A DNA stretch of 64,000 nt from Dipteronia dyeriana. Lineage: Eukaryota; Streptophyta; Magnoliopsida; Sapindales; Sapindaceae. Under the pieces are notes generated by a model. That model did not search any database. It was given only the letters and a program-made list of their open reading frames with translations, and had not been told where the DNA came from. Below, one piece after another: positions 10,680 to 22,233 of this stretch. Location: positions 54,226,597 to 54,290,596 of the forward strand of contig CM065303.1 of the NCBI GenBank assembly GCA_032871835.1, written 5' to 3'. The position numbers and the translations under genes are program-made. Numbering within the stretch: position 1 is the first letter of the stretch; each line of letters opens with the position of its first letter.

Positions 10680-11652
10680 TATTTTATGTGTCTATACTCA
10701 TTGACGAGAGAGTCATATTCAAATAATCTTCATCAATTTGACTTGATCATCCACTTTTTCTACCACGATTTTGATCAAAATTACTTGCATAAGCATTCCT
10801 ACCTGCCGCACTAGCATTCCAACTTTTTGCACCAGCATTCCAACCTCCTGCACTAGAATCCCAACCTTTTGCCTCATCCCTACCATCCCCATTATTTCCA
10901 TCATCTTTTCCTTAACTATTTCTATTAGAGGTATGTTGGTCATCGGAAGAGCTAGTAATAATAACTCCACGATCTATACCAACTTCTTCTCTAATCACTT
11001 GTTCAACATTTATTCCCATGTCTCTTGCATGAAAAGAAATATGTGGATCAGGGTTTCCCTCATCATCATCCAAGGAGGCAGGTTTAACCCAGTCAAAAAT
11101 AGGATTCTCATTATCGTCTCCTGCTTCAGCAGCTACTAGAAGTAGGAATGAACATTTGGGGAATGGGGATGGATATAGGTCCGCCCATCCCCATTCCCAC
11201 TTCCTATACCCTTCCCCCATCCCCCCCCCCCCCATTTCCCCATTTGGGGAAAATGGGGATGGGGAATTTTGGGGGGGAGGTATATCCATCCCCATCCCCA
11301 TTTCCCCATTTTCCCCGTTTTTGTTCATATTTCTCCGTTTTTTCCGTTTTTCCATTTCGCTATTTAACTAAAAATTACAAATTAAACTAAAAAAAAACAA
11401 ACATTCCATTAGAAATACAAAATAAAAACCATTAATATATTACAAATACAAATATATATTATAATTAATAATATATATTATAATTATATTTATATATGTT
11501 TGGGGGAAATGAGGAAATTGGGATGGGGGATCTCATCTTCATCCCCATTTCAATATAATTGTGGGGAAAATGGGGAAATGGGGAAATGGGGATGGGGCTT
11601 CCCCATCCCCATCCCCATCCCCATTTCAATTTGGGGATGAAATTCATCCCCA

Positions 11653-11684
<32 letters not shown>

Positions 11685-12018
11685 AAAAAAAAATCCCCAA
11701 ATAGGGATGGGGATGCGGAGAATTGGGGTCCCGGGAAAAAATGTGCATCTCTAACTAGAAGTAGATCTATAAAATCAGTTTCATTTACTTTATTTTTTTC
11801 AGCTGCCATATCCTTAAGTTTCAACTTCATATTATAATAACAATAAACAAATTGTTCAAGTTTAGAATAGGCAAGACGGTTCCTTTGTTTTGTGCGGATG
11901 AAAGCAAATGTGGACCAATTTCTTTCACATGCAGAAGATGATGATGTTTGTGACAGTATGTGAACTGCTATTGCACGCAATGATGGAGCACAGTTTCCAT
12001 ACATTACCTACCAATCGA
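10680..12018 (-). pseudogene. hAT transposase C-terminal exon, interrupted
   Basis: The exon opens after a TTTTTATCACAG acceptor. It reads DW then a TAG stop (12008-12010), then VMYGNCAPSLRAIAVHILSQ, SSSSACERNWSTFAFIRTKQ and RLAYSKLEQFVYCYYNMKLK. This is the hAT C-terminal dimerisation domain, with the hallmark SxxxERNWS motif. After the MITE insertion the protein resumes with DDNENPIFDWVKPASLDDD and a Gly/Ser/Asn-rich tail with WN repeats (10720-10900). Copy B has Trp-Trp where this copy has Trp-stop, so the stop is a mutation. There is no N-terminal zinc finger or DDE region, so no activity is expected. Confidence 0.85.
11143..11753. mobile_element. hAT-type MITE with GGGGAT repeats (611 bp)
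   Basis: It has a perfect 8-bp target duplication ACTAGAAG (11135-11142 and 11754-11761). Inverted termini are TAGGAATGAACATTT and TAGAGATGCACATTT. Long runs of CCCCAT/GGGGAT fill the subterminal zones. The homologous uninterrupted exon in copy B (about 46310-46330) is the empty site. The open frames inside are proline-rich low complexity, not genes. Confidence 0.95.
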
Positions 12019-12082
12019 CTGTGATAAAAATTATTAAGTATTATAAGTATGGATATTATTTCAATGATATTACTATTTATTA

Positions 12083-13638
12083 GGAGTAATTGCACAAACA
12101 TCCCTCAAGTTTAAGCATAATTACATGGATATTGAACTTTTTCCCATAATTACACAAACGTCCCCTGCTGTCTGTTATCCTCCATTAAAAGTTAACGGAT
12201 CAAGGTTAAAATCATCAATTTCAGTTAATAATTATTTAAATAATAAATCAATAAAAAAAATATAATAATATTTTTTTAGGAAAGAAATATTATAAATTGA
12301 TAGAGAAGATTAGATCTCCTCCATCCAAACAGATATTATGAATATATTTGGAAAACTTTAAAAACAAAATAAAAGAATTTATGGAGATCAAGATCTCAAA
12401 AAAAAAAAAATTATTCTAAATTATTTTTCATTTTTTATATTTTATTTTTCGTAACTTTTCTCAATATCAAAACTCCAAAATCTAATATTTGTTCTCTCAA
12501 CACAATTATTCAGAAACCAAACACACAAATTTTCAATCATAAAAAAAAATCCATATACCAAATGTAAAACAAGTCTTTAGAAACCAAATTCAAAACTATC
12601 TTTCAATTAACATAACTTTCATCTTCAGTCAATTTCAAGAAAATTACAATCCTCCGTTTTTGTTTGAATACTGCATATCATTCAACAACACAATTACAAA
12701 AAAAAAATACCGAATATCAATCTTCTTTATCTTTTTCCTCTTTAATCTTCTTCTTCTTTCGATCTTCCAACCAAGTGCAAAAGTGAAGAATGGCCAACTC
12801 GGACCAAACCGCTCCACCTAGAATGCAGATGGATGCAGATCCTGATCGTCAAGACGAGGTACAAATCACTACGGTGAGGTCGGGATGATTCAAATCGTCA
12901 AGGTTGAGCGACGTGAGGAGCAGATAGTCGGATCCAGAGGTGACGCGGCGGTCTGAGTCGACCAAGAAGACCAACAGGGTTTTAGGTTGCCATTTCTTCA
13001 GTAGATCTTCTTGATGTGTTCTTCGATTGTTTTATTGATTTGTTCAAGAAAAGAAAAGGAAAAACAATCTTTTCTTTTTGGGAGTTGGTAGAGAAAATTG
13101 TTAGAGATTAGAATTAATTACTTGATTTAATTTTGAGGGTTTTGATTTTGTTGATTAATAAAAATGTTCGTCTTGATAAATTTTTGATTGTTTTGATTAA
13201 GTAAAATTGTTTGTGGGCTGATGTGTAATGGGTGATGAAATTGGTGTTTGAAATCTGAAATGGTGTGTGACGATCGTTTTGATTAACTTGCCTTGTATTT
13301 GTTACTTTGTTATCGATAAAAAAAAGTTGTTATCCATAAAAAAAAAATCTGAAATTGTGTTTGGGGAATGAGAAAATCCAAGAAAATGGAAGAAAGAAAA
13401 AAAAATTGGAAGAAAAGAAAGTGCATCGATTTTTTTAATGTTTTAATATATTTAAAATAATAAAATAAAAGATAAAAGAAGTGATTAGGGTTTTTTTGGT
13501 CATTTCCGTTTAAAATTGTGGTCAGGTGTTAAAGTTGATAGAAGTCAACTAACGATATGGGATGTTTGTGCAATTACAGACAAAAATTCCATATCCATAC
13601 AATTATACCTAAACTTAGGGGTTTTGTGCAATTACTCA
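12083..13638. mobile_element. Mutator-like element with about 45-bp TIRs (1556 bp)
   Basis: The 9-bp duplication TATTTATTA lies at 12074-12082 and 13639-13647. The termini GAGTAATTGCACAAACATCC and GAGTAATTGCACAAAACCCC continue as inverted repeats for about 45 bp, ending in ATGGATAT. The interior has a GC-richer block at about 12790-12980 in AT-rich DNA, possibly captured sequence, but no protein recognised. Copy B of the hAT element lacks this insertion. Confidence 0.88.
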
Positions 13639-14145
13639 TATTTATTATTAGTATGTAAATTTTTGTAATAAAAGTTATATACCCGTTTGCATTTTGATTC
13701 TAACTGCAATGGTTACGCGTTCACAAAATTTTACATATTTTACATGTCCACTCCTTGGTTCTTTGTCTAATTTTACTTCAAGTCCTCAATAATTTTACTA
13801 TTGACTATCACGCTGGAAATTTCTATAAATTTGTTAATGCTTCTTCTAAAATAATGTTCAATCTAAATTATTTTAACAATAATTTAATTGTTTAGCATTA
13901 ACAAAATTATTTTAATAATACGTAAAATATCCATGGACTTTTCGGGTGAAATTCGAGAAATTTCAAGAATATCGGATATTTTGAGAATATCAGAATATTT
14001 TTATGGATATTTCGAAATTTATTGGATATTCTACAAAATATTATATATTTGTCTGTTTCGATATCAGTCCTTCCAAAATACGGATATATTGGTGGATATT
14101 TCGATATATCTATTGATATTCAGTATATGATTCCATTAGTACAGG

Positions 14146-15290
14146 CAAATCAAGTTGGGTTGGGTTGGTTTGGTTCGGTTCATATTTGACTTGTAATGTT
14201 ATACAATTAACATAATTATAATTGAAGTGATAATGGAACAGAAATGGCTCTCAATTAATTGGTATCAATTTCATCCTAAAATAAAACTGAGAAAGGTAAG
14301 TAAATAAAAAGAAAGAAAGAGTGTTAGTGACAACGACAGAATTTGGGAAAGATAGAAATTCAGAGAGAGAATTAAGAGCAGAGGAGAGAAGAGAGAAGAA
14401 TTTAAAGTTTATTTCCAAAAGTTCCTGACTATATAATCGAAGAACGTTACAGCTGACAAACAAATAAACTATGAAGAACATTAAAACTGACAAGCAAATA
14501 AACAATAAAATGCCAAATATTCAGGCAACCACTAACACACTAACTTATTGATTGGAACCACAAAAGCTACCACTAACACCTAACTAACTAGACCATTAAC
14601 TGACTAAATCAATCTCACCAAGTCATTCCTTACATGGGTTGCATGTTCATGTGCACATATCAGTTAGGAAATGGCATTCAAGGAAAAGATAAAGAGGATT
14701 TCGATTCTTTCCAGATATTGAACCAAAAATATCGAATTTGCCCCATAAGTATCTCAGACGTCATGAGATTGAGAGATTCTCTCACTCCAAACAAGCTTTG
14801 TCTAATGTTACTTGAAAAACAAACAGATAATATAACATCTAAAAAACAGTTATGCCATTATTTCCGAGAAATTATATTAAATTGGTACTTCATAGAGATG
14901 ATCAACAATTTTTTTACATCATAGAGCATCCACAAAACTTGCTTCTTGGGACAGTAAGAACTACCATGAAAAGTTGCAAAAGAAAATTATTCCAAGAACC
15001 AAGTATGAGGTCAGATTTCAAAGTCAGAAAGGCACTAAACTATTGACCATGCGGCCGACTAGTAATAACAGAACCATTTCACTACTCACATTTAAGCTCG
15101 GACAACATTAAAATTAAATGTGTCATCACATGTAAATCGGAAAGATACCATAAATTCATAGTATTCCATCATTTGTCAGAAAATTCTTTAGCTGATCTCC
15201 ATCTAAATTAGGAAATTTAAAACCAAGAAATATCACCTAATGGCTTTAAGTTTGTACAGGTTGATGGCTTTTATATGTTCAATCTTTCCA
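14146..15290. other. Unassigned sequence downstream of TFIIA-gamma
   Basis: It starts with a GGTTGGGTTGG-rich remnant (14155-14180), then AT-rich DNA with GA-rich patches. The open frame at 14634-14924 has no recognisable domain. Repeated ACTAACACC/CTAACTAACT motifs at 14520-14600 look repeat-derived. I see no supportable gene. Confidence 0.4.
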
Positions 15291-15377
15291 TAATTTACCA
15301 GCTTCTACAAGTAAACGAGACTAATTTCCAGATTCTTCCCTGTCACTACAACAGCAAACACACGAACCTCCTACATC
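15200..15377 (-). other. Probable 3' UTR of TFIIA-gamma
   Basis: The sequence directly after the TGA-side end of exon 3 on the minus strand has no open frame. It includes CCCAATAAGATG about 20 bases after the stop and an AT-rich run farther on, either of which could direct polyadenylation. The true 3' end cannot be set from sequence alone. Confidence 0.4.
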
Positions 15378-17985
15378 TTATTGGGAGAGTAGCTTTGAGT
15401 CGCATGCCACTATTTTCACTTGACCCACAGTCTCCTGACATTCCTCACTCTTGAACGAAGCATCTTGCAAGATGAAGGTCCAAACATTGTCACAGAACCT
15501 GTAGGTGTGTAGATGTCCCTGCAGGATACATAAATATGAGCTTTTGCCCACAGTAGGATATGGATCCAATATTAATAATCTTTCAGCCTAAGTACCCTGC
15601 CTCCATGGCATGTGAGTTATAACTAATACATCGCTCATCAGTCATCACATGCTGCATGCCACATCATTTGAGCATGAATTTAGGGAAAATTTTGGGCAAT
15701 CTAGCACTACTCAAAATGTAAATGGTTAGAAATAGGTTTCTAAGTCAATGCTACTAAAAAATTGCTATTAATGTCGGCTTATCCGTCAATCATGTTGAAC
15801 TTGAAATTAATATATAATAGAAAAACTCCAAGATTTAGAAAGTCTTATAATAAGATGCATAAAACGAATTAGATAGCATGGAAAAACTACTCTTTCCTAT
15901 CTGAGCAGGATGGAACTTTGACAGTCACACAAATTAAGAATATTTATTACTAAGCATTCCAATCAGAGATTTTGAGCAAGTACATGAACATCAAGAAAAA
16001 TAATTACAACAAACATATCCAGAAGCAACAGCAGCCAAGGAATTTCCTAACTAAAAAAAAAAACATCCGACAGATGCAATTCAGACTCTTAAAGTTATTG
16101 GAATTGTATTGCATAAATGATATACCTAATTAGGTCATGACTACTTCATAAACTGTTGGGATAGATGCTTGTCGAATCAGTGAAAGAAGGATTGAAGCAA
16201 CAGACAAAAAAATAGTGCGGAAATGTATATATAATAAATCATTTTGTCTTTTTACATGCAAGGAGTTTATGAAGAATATCAAAATCTAAAGAAATACGCC
16301 CGAAATCTCATTTCAATAATCTTGAGTCAACACTATGAATAAATGGAATTACACAATGTTTCACACTAACATTCTAAAATCAGAAATCAACAGCTGTAAT
16401 TTGGTATATCATTCTACCAGCACCAATGTACATCAACCTTTCCAAGAATTTAGTCATGATAACTGATATGTTCCTTCATATGCCCAGCTATCTTCTTGAC
16501 TAGGTTTTTTTTTTTAAGAACGGCTGAAAAAATATATAAAAAGGCCTATAAAAGGCACAAGCAAAGCAAAACAGCAAAGATAAAGAGCCCCAAAGCAACA
16601 AAAGGCTCACAACCCACCAAGAAAGACAAAAGCCTAAGAAGCAAAAACAACACCAGGTCACAGCTGGACCTAACAAACTACAAACCGAGCCAACTAATAA
16701 GAAAACAACACTCAGCTAAAACAGAGAGCAACATCCCACCAGAAAAAAACGAACACCAGACAAGCTGCAAAAACAGATAACCAAAACGGAACCAGCAAAG
16801 AGCAAGAACACTAGCAACAGACCAAAAACACCAACCAAGAAGAGCTGATCAAATATTGCCCCATTGAATTTTGTCTCCGGCCTTACTTGACCCCAACTTG
16901 GCTAGCTTGTCCGCGAAAGAGTTGGACGCTCTAGAATTGTGCTGGACACCCAACTCAAGCCGAAAAAACTTATTCAATAGTCACCGCTGTCCTTTTTTTT
17001 GACAAAAAAATTAGGTTTGATTCTGTTAATTAATAATTAATTAGGGCTGGTATATTCAGGGCCAATGCACTGATTCATTTCAAAATTCCAAAAAGATTGA
17101 TGTCTTAATTTGTAATGAAATATTCCTTATTTTTTAAAACAATCTTTTATTTACTTGTATTTACTTGTTCATCCTTTAAAGCCATATCACAGTATTTTAT
17201 GCAAAAAATTCATCTTCCCTGGGATTTCCTTTTTGGAATTTACATCACTCTATCCAGGAGGGCTAGTCAAGAAAGACATCAATCCTAGTAAATAGTAACG
17301 TAGTTGAGTATATCAGCAGATGCGAAGTCCTAGTAAATACTAACGTAGTTGAGTCAACTCATACTATCAAGCTTAATCGACCATCTGGATCCATGGGATT
17401 AATAATTTAAAACCCATTGAAGCTCAACCAAATGAAAAAAAATATATATAAAAAAAACTAATAATAATGAATTAAAAAGCCCCACAAATAGAGCACAACT
17501 TGCATCGATGCAGGTAAGGTAAAATATAATTGCAATCACTAAAAAAACTGACTAACACACCAATAAAGACTATGGACCGACAATTCATTTGCAAACACCA
17601 AGAACGAATCCTCTACAATACATGATCACTATAAAGTAGACCATCAGAGGAAAAAATACCTAAAGAGCATATTATGAAAAACTTTAGCAATTTTTTTTAA
17701 AAAAAAAATACCTTGATGGATACTTTGCTCTTCACTTGAGTGTCCAGTGCTTCCGTCATAGACTATAAAACAAAAATAATCATAAAACAATTGATAAAAC
17801 CCACACACACACACACACAAACTTAGAGCTATTTATGGATAATAGTATAACGGTACCTTATCGAACTGGACAAGAACCTGGATAGCGATGTCCGGAGTAA
17901 GCGTACCGTTTTGAACCATCTCGTCGAGAGTATCGGTAAGGCACATTCCGATGGTAGACCTCCTGTACAGCTCAAACGTCGCCAT
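15378..17985 (-). CDS. Transcription initiation factor IIA, gamma (small) subunit
   Basis: TFIIA-gamma pairs with the alpha/beta chains, binds TBP at the TATA box and stabilises the RNA polymerase II pre-initiation complex in the nucleus. Three coding exons on the minus strand: 17985-17857 (43 codons, [15 protein letters not shown] to VLVQFDK), 17762-17712 (17 codons, [17 protein letters not shown]) and 15518-15378 (46 codons plus stop, [15 protein letters not shown] to CDSKLLSQ). All junctions have GT-AG and fall between codons. The protein is 106 residues, a length normal for plants, with the N-terminal helical bundle and C-terminal beta-barrel both complete and no stops. Residue 39 is Val, the common form; rice xa5 resistance carries Glu there. 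The start is fixed by the conserved N-terminus. Intron 2 is about 2.2 kb and contains a LINE fragment. I am confident of identity and exon borders. Confidence 0.97.
16500..16985 (-). mobile_element. 5'-truncated LINE fragment in TFIIA-gamma intron 2
   Basis: The minus-strand reading is open from about 16966 to 16849: [20 protein letters not shown], then [16 protein letters not shown] and a stop. This resembles the RNase H-like C-terminus of plant L1 elements (N-x-x-AD-LAK pattern). A 3' UTR of about 330 bp follows and ends in a poly(A) run (T run at 16505-16515 on the plus strand). Truncation at the 5' end and a 3' poly(A) fit target-primed insertion. The target duplication was not identified. 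Confidence 0.7.
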
Positions 17986-17997
17986 TCGTCACTTGAT

Positions 17998-18144
17998 CTG
18001 CCAATTCAATCAATCCACATGCACAGATGCAATACGTCACATATACATTCTAATTACGATAAATAGAGTTATAGATACTAAATTATACTGAAACGAAATC
18101 AATAAAAAAAAACAAAAAAAATTGGATGGAGAAATCGAAGGTAC
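17998..18144 (-). other. Probable 5' UTR intron of TFIIA-gamma
   Basis: On the minus strand a donor (AACT then GTACCTTCG) at 18144 and an acceptor (GAATTGGCAG) ending at 17998 would join an untranslated first exon to the 12 bases before the ATG. The intron is AT-rich. This is predicted from splice signals only. Confidence 0.5.
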
Positions 18145-18227
18145 AGTTAGAGGCGACATATGATGAAATTGTTGATGTTGTGGTGGTCTATGTGGCTTTA
18201 AATTTTTGGGCGGAGAGAATTTTGGGG

Positions 18228-18236
18228 CCTTTTATA
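18228..18236 (-). promoter_or_regulatory. TATA box of TFIIA-gamma
   Basis: The minus strand reads TATAAAAGG. It would place transcription start near 18200, just ahead of the proposed 5' UTR exon (about 18145-18200). No other TATA-like site fits better. Confidence 0.6.
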
Positions 18237-18299
18237 CCCTAGATTTTGTAGATAGGTGTATATATAGTTGCAACAGATTTGGGGATGACCAAAATGACT

Positions 18300-18900
18300 A
18301 CTATGCCCTCCAGTAATAAATAGCGCCCATGATGGTGAGGAGAATTGGCCCAAAGCACGGCCAGTAATGATTAATTTTGAAGTTGACGATTTTGCCCTTA
18401 GTGTTTGTTAAAATTGTATAAAGGCTGATAAACTGTTGTTCTGGTTTGTCATCGATCTGTTTTCAATGAGGGAATATATCAGTTATCATGACTAAATTCT
18501 TGGAAAGGTTGAGGTACACTGCTGCTAGTAGAATGACACACCAAATTACAGCCGTTGATTTCTGAATATTGAATTATCTATTCATCCATGTTCTAGCTTT
18601 TAGAATTCTCAAAAGCAAAACAGTGTCCTTTAAACCAGGTTTTTTTTTTTTTTTTACAGATTTGCTAATCATTGAAGTTAAAAAATGTTCATCTTTTGAT
18701 AATCAGTTTATAAGATTTCTACCCAAATAATGACAAAAAATATTGAATCGGAGTGGCATGACAAACGCAGATAAAAAATATTATTATTGAATACGATGTT
18801 ATTTTCTTTAGATACTCATTTTACTGAAAGTAATGTTAAGTTGATTGCCACATGTATGATTTGAGACAAATATTCTGGATACATAATGAAAATAACTTAA
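18300..18900. other. Intergenic sequence upstream of TFIIA-gamma
   Basis: No gene or clear repeat is visible apart from a poly(T) run at about 18641-18655. It may hold upstream promoter elements of the TFIIA gene. Confidence 0.5.
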
Positions 18901-20333
18901 GCATGTCTAAACTAATCTAGGGGATGAATAGATTTTATTCGATTATTACCAAAAAAAATTATTTGTCAAAATTATCAAATCATGCAATCATAATATGAAA
19001 ACAATCAACAAAATCAAAGTGCGGAAAAACAATAAATAACATGAGAAACCCCCCAACTGTATAAAACTCACAGACTATCCATCTTGTCACACACGGTCCT
19101 CAAATCTACTATATGTAATGATGTTTATAACTTATATTGATCTCTAGTCACACCATTCTCGGTCACTAACCCACCACTACTACCTAATGTGACTTTTATA
19201 GTGATTCTTGACCAATGCTTATGCACTACACCATCGTAGTCACAAGTATTAACACTCAATGAAGAGATAAACAACCAATGTGAATATATGTCAATATTCT
19301 AATATGTAAATAATGCTAGGCAACAATAAATGCTAGGCAACATTAAATGCTTTTTGAGATATTTATGATGACAATCAAGCAATCCTAAATATCAAAATAT
19401 CTATATGAATATTCATAATGGATGAAGATATGGAAGTCTAAAATCTAGTTATATATAAAAAAGAAAACTAACCAACATAAATTGTCACAAAATAAGACAA
19501 GGACAATAAATGAGTCCTAATCAACAATGTCTAAATGCAAGGGATAAAAACTTAGCTAGAGGGCAATATTGTTCTAAATGCAAGCTATCACAAAACAAAC
19601 CCAATCATACAAAAAAAAAAACTCATAAATAGATGCAATTAATAGAGTTCTAACATCTAATCAACTAAGAGATGCAATAAAAACACAATCTTGGAAAGTA
19701 TAAACAATTAATAAAGATGGGTTTTTTGTTCAACTTACCAAGCAACTTAATGATGAAGACTCATGCCTAAAGATGTTCAATGATGCATGAAGATAATAAG
19801 TTTTTGGGTTTGGAAAGTTAAAGAACAATTTTTGTTACTCTCTCTAAAAATCAATTCTAAAGCTATAAAAACAAAGTGAGGAAGAAGAAGAGGTATATAA
19901 ATCAACCCTAAGTGAAACTACATCGTTTTGGAAAGTTTACACTTTAAAACAGAAGATATGATACAGTGCGCGGGTCACTGTGCGGGTAGGGACCCATACC
20001 CCACTCGTGCACATACTCCTTTGTAGAGACTATGTGGGTATAAACACGCGCATCAACCGCGCACTGAAGAATAAAAAATACAGTAGAGAAACTACGATAC
20101 CATACCCGCACACTACCCACATACTGAAGGAAGAACAACAAGCATGGAAACTTCGCTGGTAGGGACCTGTGCACTGGGTCCCTCCCAAGTGGACACTCAT
20201 CGCATTAAGAAATTACACCAATGTGCAGGCGCAGACGTTTCTGATAAAATCAAGAAACGAATTACAAAGCAAAAAACCACACTTAGAGTTAACAACAAGA
20301 TGCATGTGTGAGCGGTGTAAAGAAGATACACAC

Positions 20334-21514
20334 GAGGGCGGAGGAACGTGGGGGCTGGTGGGGGCCATGGCCCCCACAACCCAAAAAAAAAATATCACAA
20401 ATTTTAAGTAAATTTTCTTTATAAAATAATATATTGTAATATTGTATATTCAATTAACCATATATTCCACTGTCAATCTTGTTTTTTACAGCATCAATTA
20501 TTTTTATTTGTTTTTTAACGATAAATGTTTTGTCTTGTTGCTTTATACTTAAAAATATTATTATTATAAATTATAAGGAAAAACCTACTTATATCTAATT
20601 TTATGTTTTTATATTTTACATATAAAATAAAAAAAATATATTGCTTTTGGATTTGATTTCCTATACATCACCAATCAGTCTATCCTATATATACACTTCT
20701 TTTTCTTTTTTTCTTTTTTAGTTTTTCCCTTAAACAATTTTATTCTTTGAGCTGCAAATAAATTTTTCTCATTCTACGGTTTATCTATCTAAATAATTTC
20801 AGTTACAACATTACAAATTAATAAATATTTTAGGTTTATTTTTCAGTTTTGTATTTGTTATTTTCTTAGATTATTAATATGATTTTGCTATATTTATTGT
20901 ACTGGTTTGTTATTTAAACGTTTATTTTTTAAAATTATTTCGATTTTATTATAACTTAATTTTGTTTGACCCTCTAAGGCATAGCTTAGATGGTAAATGG
21001 ACATAGGGTTTGGGCATGTGACTCTCAAGTCTGCGGCTTGAATCATAACAATTGCGAAAAACTTCAAAAAAAAAATATATAGTATAAATAGATAAATAAA
21101 TAGATACAATAAAAAAAAAAGTTAATGTTGATTGACATATTAAAACCTCAAAAGTCTGTTCATCTTCGTCAACATCTAGAAGATGATTTTTTTACAAACT
21201 TTTTAATTTGTATATTGAAAGGAAAATCACATTGAAACTTTTTTTTCTTGAAGTATAAATCACATTAAAACTTAGTATAGATTTGGTTGATGTTGGAGAT
21301 TTAAAAGAGTAATCGGTTCATTTTGATTCATAAAACCGGTATACATTTTATTAATTAATTAATTTGTTGTATCATTATATATGGGACTAGATGCTATTAC
21401 ATTTTATTTTTTCAATAACTAGTTTTTTAAATTTTAGTATATTTGTCATGCGTTAATTTGAATATGTGTTTTTGTCTTGACCCCCCCAAAACCGAAATCA
21501 TGGCTTCGTCCCTG
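20334..21514. mobile_element. hAT-like element inserted in the LTR (about 1.18 kb)
   Basis: The left end GAGGGCGGAGGAACG and the inverse of the right end CAGGGACGAAGCCATG are similar, and both lead into G-rich then AT-rich sequence. Homologous LTR sequence at 45700 runs through without it. The target is an (AC)n stretch, so the 8-bp duplication cannot be placed with certainty. There is no transposase; a SINE lies inside. Confidence 0.6.
20975..21070 (+). mobile_element. tRNA-derived SINE, copy 1
   Basis: GGCATAGCTTAGATGGTAAA resembles a pol III A box, and GGCTTGAATCATAAC 60 bases later a degenerate B box. The stretch GGGCATGTGACTCTCAAGTC between them matches the SINE at 36098. An A-rich tail follows (about 21066-21077). 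Confidence 0.65.
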
Positions 21515-21770
21515 AACACACATGAAGGAATGAAACACAAATGCGAGATTAGCAATGCATGCATGAAATAGTGTGTGTATGCGTAACTAAATCCCTTCAA
21601 GAGTTAAGAACAAGTGAACTACCTCTCTTGAAGCTCTTTGGGATCTTGGAAGCCTGTTGATGAAGAATCACAGTTGGAGACATAAACTACTCATTATAAA
21701 TAATCCCAATATGGTTTGTTATGAAATAAGTCAATCATATAATAGATATCCTTACACATTTTTTTTTTAA

Positions 21771-22233
21771 GCTTATAAAATTTAAGTTGAAAAATATTGT
21801 AAATTGATTTTAATAATGTATTTTTTTACAATAATTTTAGTAATGTGTTGGCCTGTTGAATATGTCATTGTTTTTATTTTCACATTTCATTTGATATTTT
21901 TTATATATATATTAAATTAAATTAAATTGAAACAGTTAAAGGAAATAAAAAAGTTTATGGGGCCACCAACCGATAACTTTTTCGCCTTTTGGTATCCTTC
22001 CATTAATTTTTTTTTTTTAAAAAAACACGACTCAAGTCCGGCCCAGTCATGCCCATATGGGGTGGGTTAGATAATGCTATGTGGACCGGATTAAATTATA
22101 CACCAGATTATTTAATCCGATAAAATATGTTTATCAAACACCGAGTATTGTCTGGTCTATTGGATCTGTCCGATCTATTGGTTCTGTTCAATACTGTTTA
22201 CCAAACAAGGCCGTAGAATTTGTATGATTGCTC
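21771..22233. other. AT-rich intergenic stretch
   Basis: No gene. The part at 22025-22220, with ACCGGATTAAATTA, TTTAATCCGAT and ACCAAACAAGGCCG motifs, looks like the end of a degenerate DNA transposon, but no partner terminus was found. Confidence 0.4.

Larger units (their letters stand above)
9894..14137 (-). mobile_element. hAT transposon copy A, decayed, with two nested insertions
   Basis: The minus-strand coding remnant is the C-terminal dimerisation end of a hAT transposase (10680-12018). Both ends are rich in GGATATTTC/ATATCC subterminal repeats (9910-10020 and 13926-14120). The termini proposed here are flanked by AGTACTCA and AGTACAGG, a weak 8-bp match, so the exact ends are uncertain. 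Insertions at 11143-11753 and 12083-13638 are younger. Without them the element is about 2.1 kb and lacks the upstream transposase exons. A second copy lies at 46078-49295. Confidence 0.75.
18905..21770 (-). mobile_element. copia-type LTR (probably solo) with a nested DNA element
   Basis: It matches the LTR segment at 44560-45990 in the same orientation. Shared features are AGGGGATGAATAG-like right-end sequence, GTGCGGAAAAAC, the GTGCGGGTA/GGGACCC-rich block (19960-20190), the GGACACTCATC-like block, and the end region TGAAATAAGTCAATCA near 21720. No gag or PBS is attached, so it is probably a solo LTR. Ends are approximate. A hAT-like element occupies 20334-21514. Confidence 0.55.

Noticed and set aside
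11148..11390. Proline-rich and Gly-rich frames
   Set aside because: They are produced by the CCCCAT/GGGGAT arrays of the MITE.
16496..16780. Lys-rich 94-codon plus-strand frame
   Set aside because: It is the antisense of the LINE 3' untranslated region.
20979..21060. tRNA gene
   Set aside because: The A and B boxes are degenerate and no cloverleaf can be formed, so it is a SINE.
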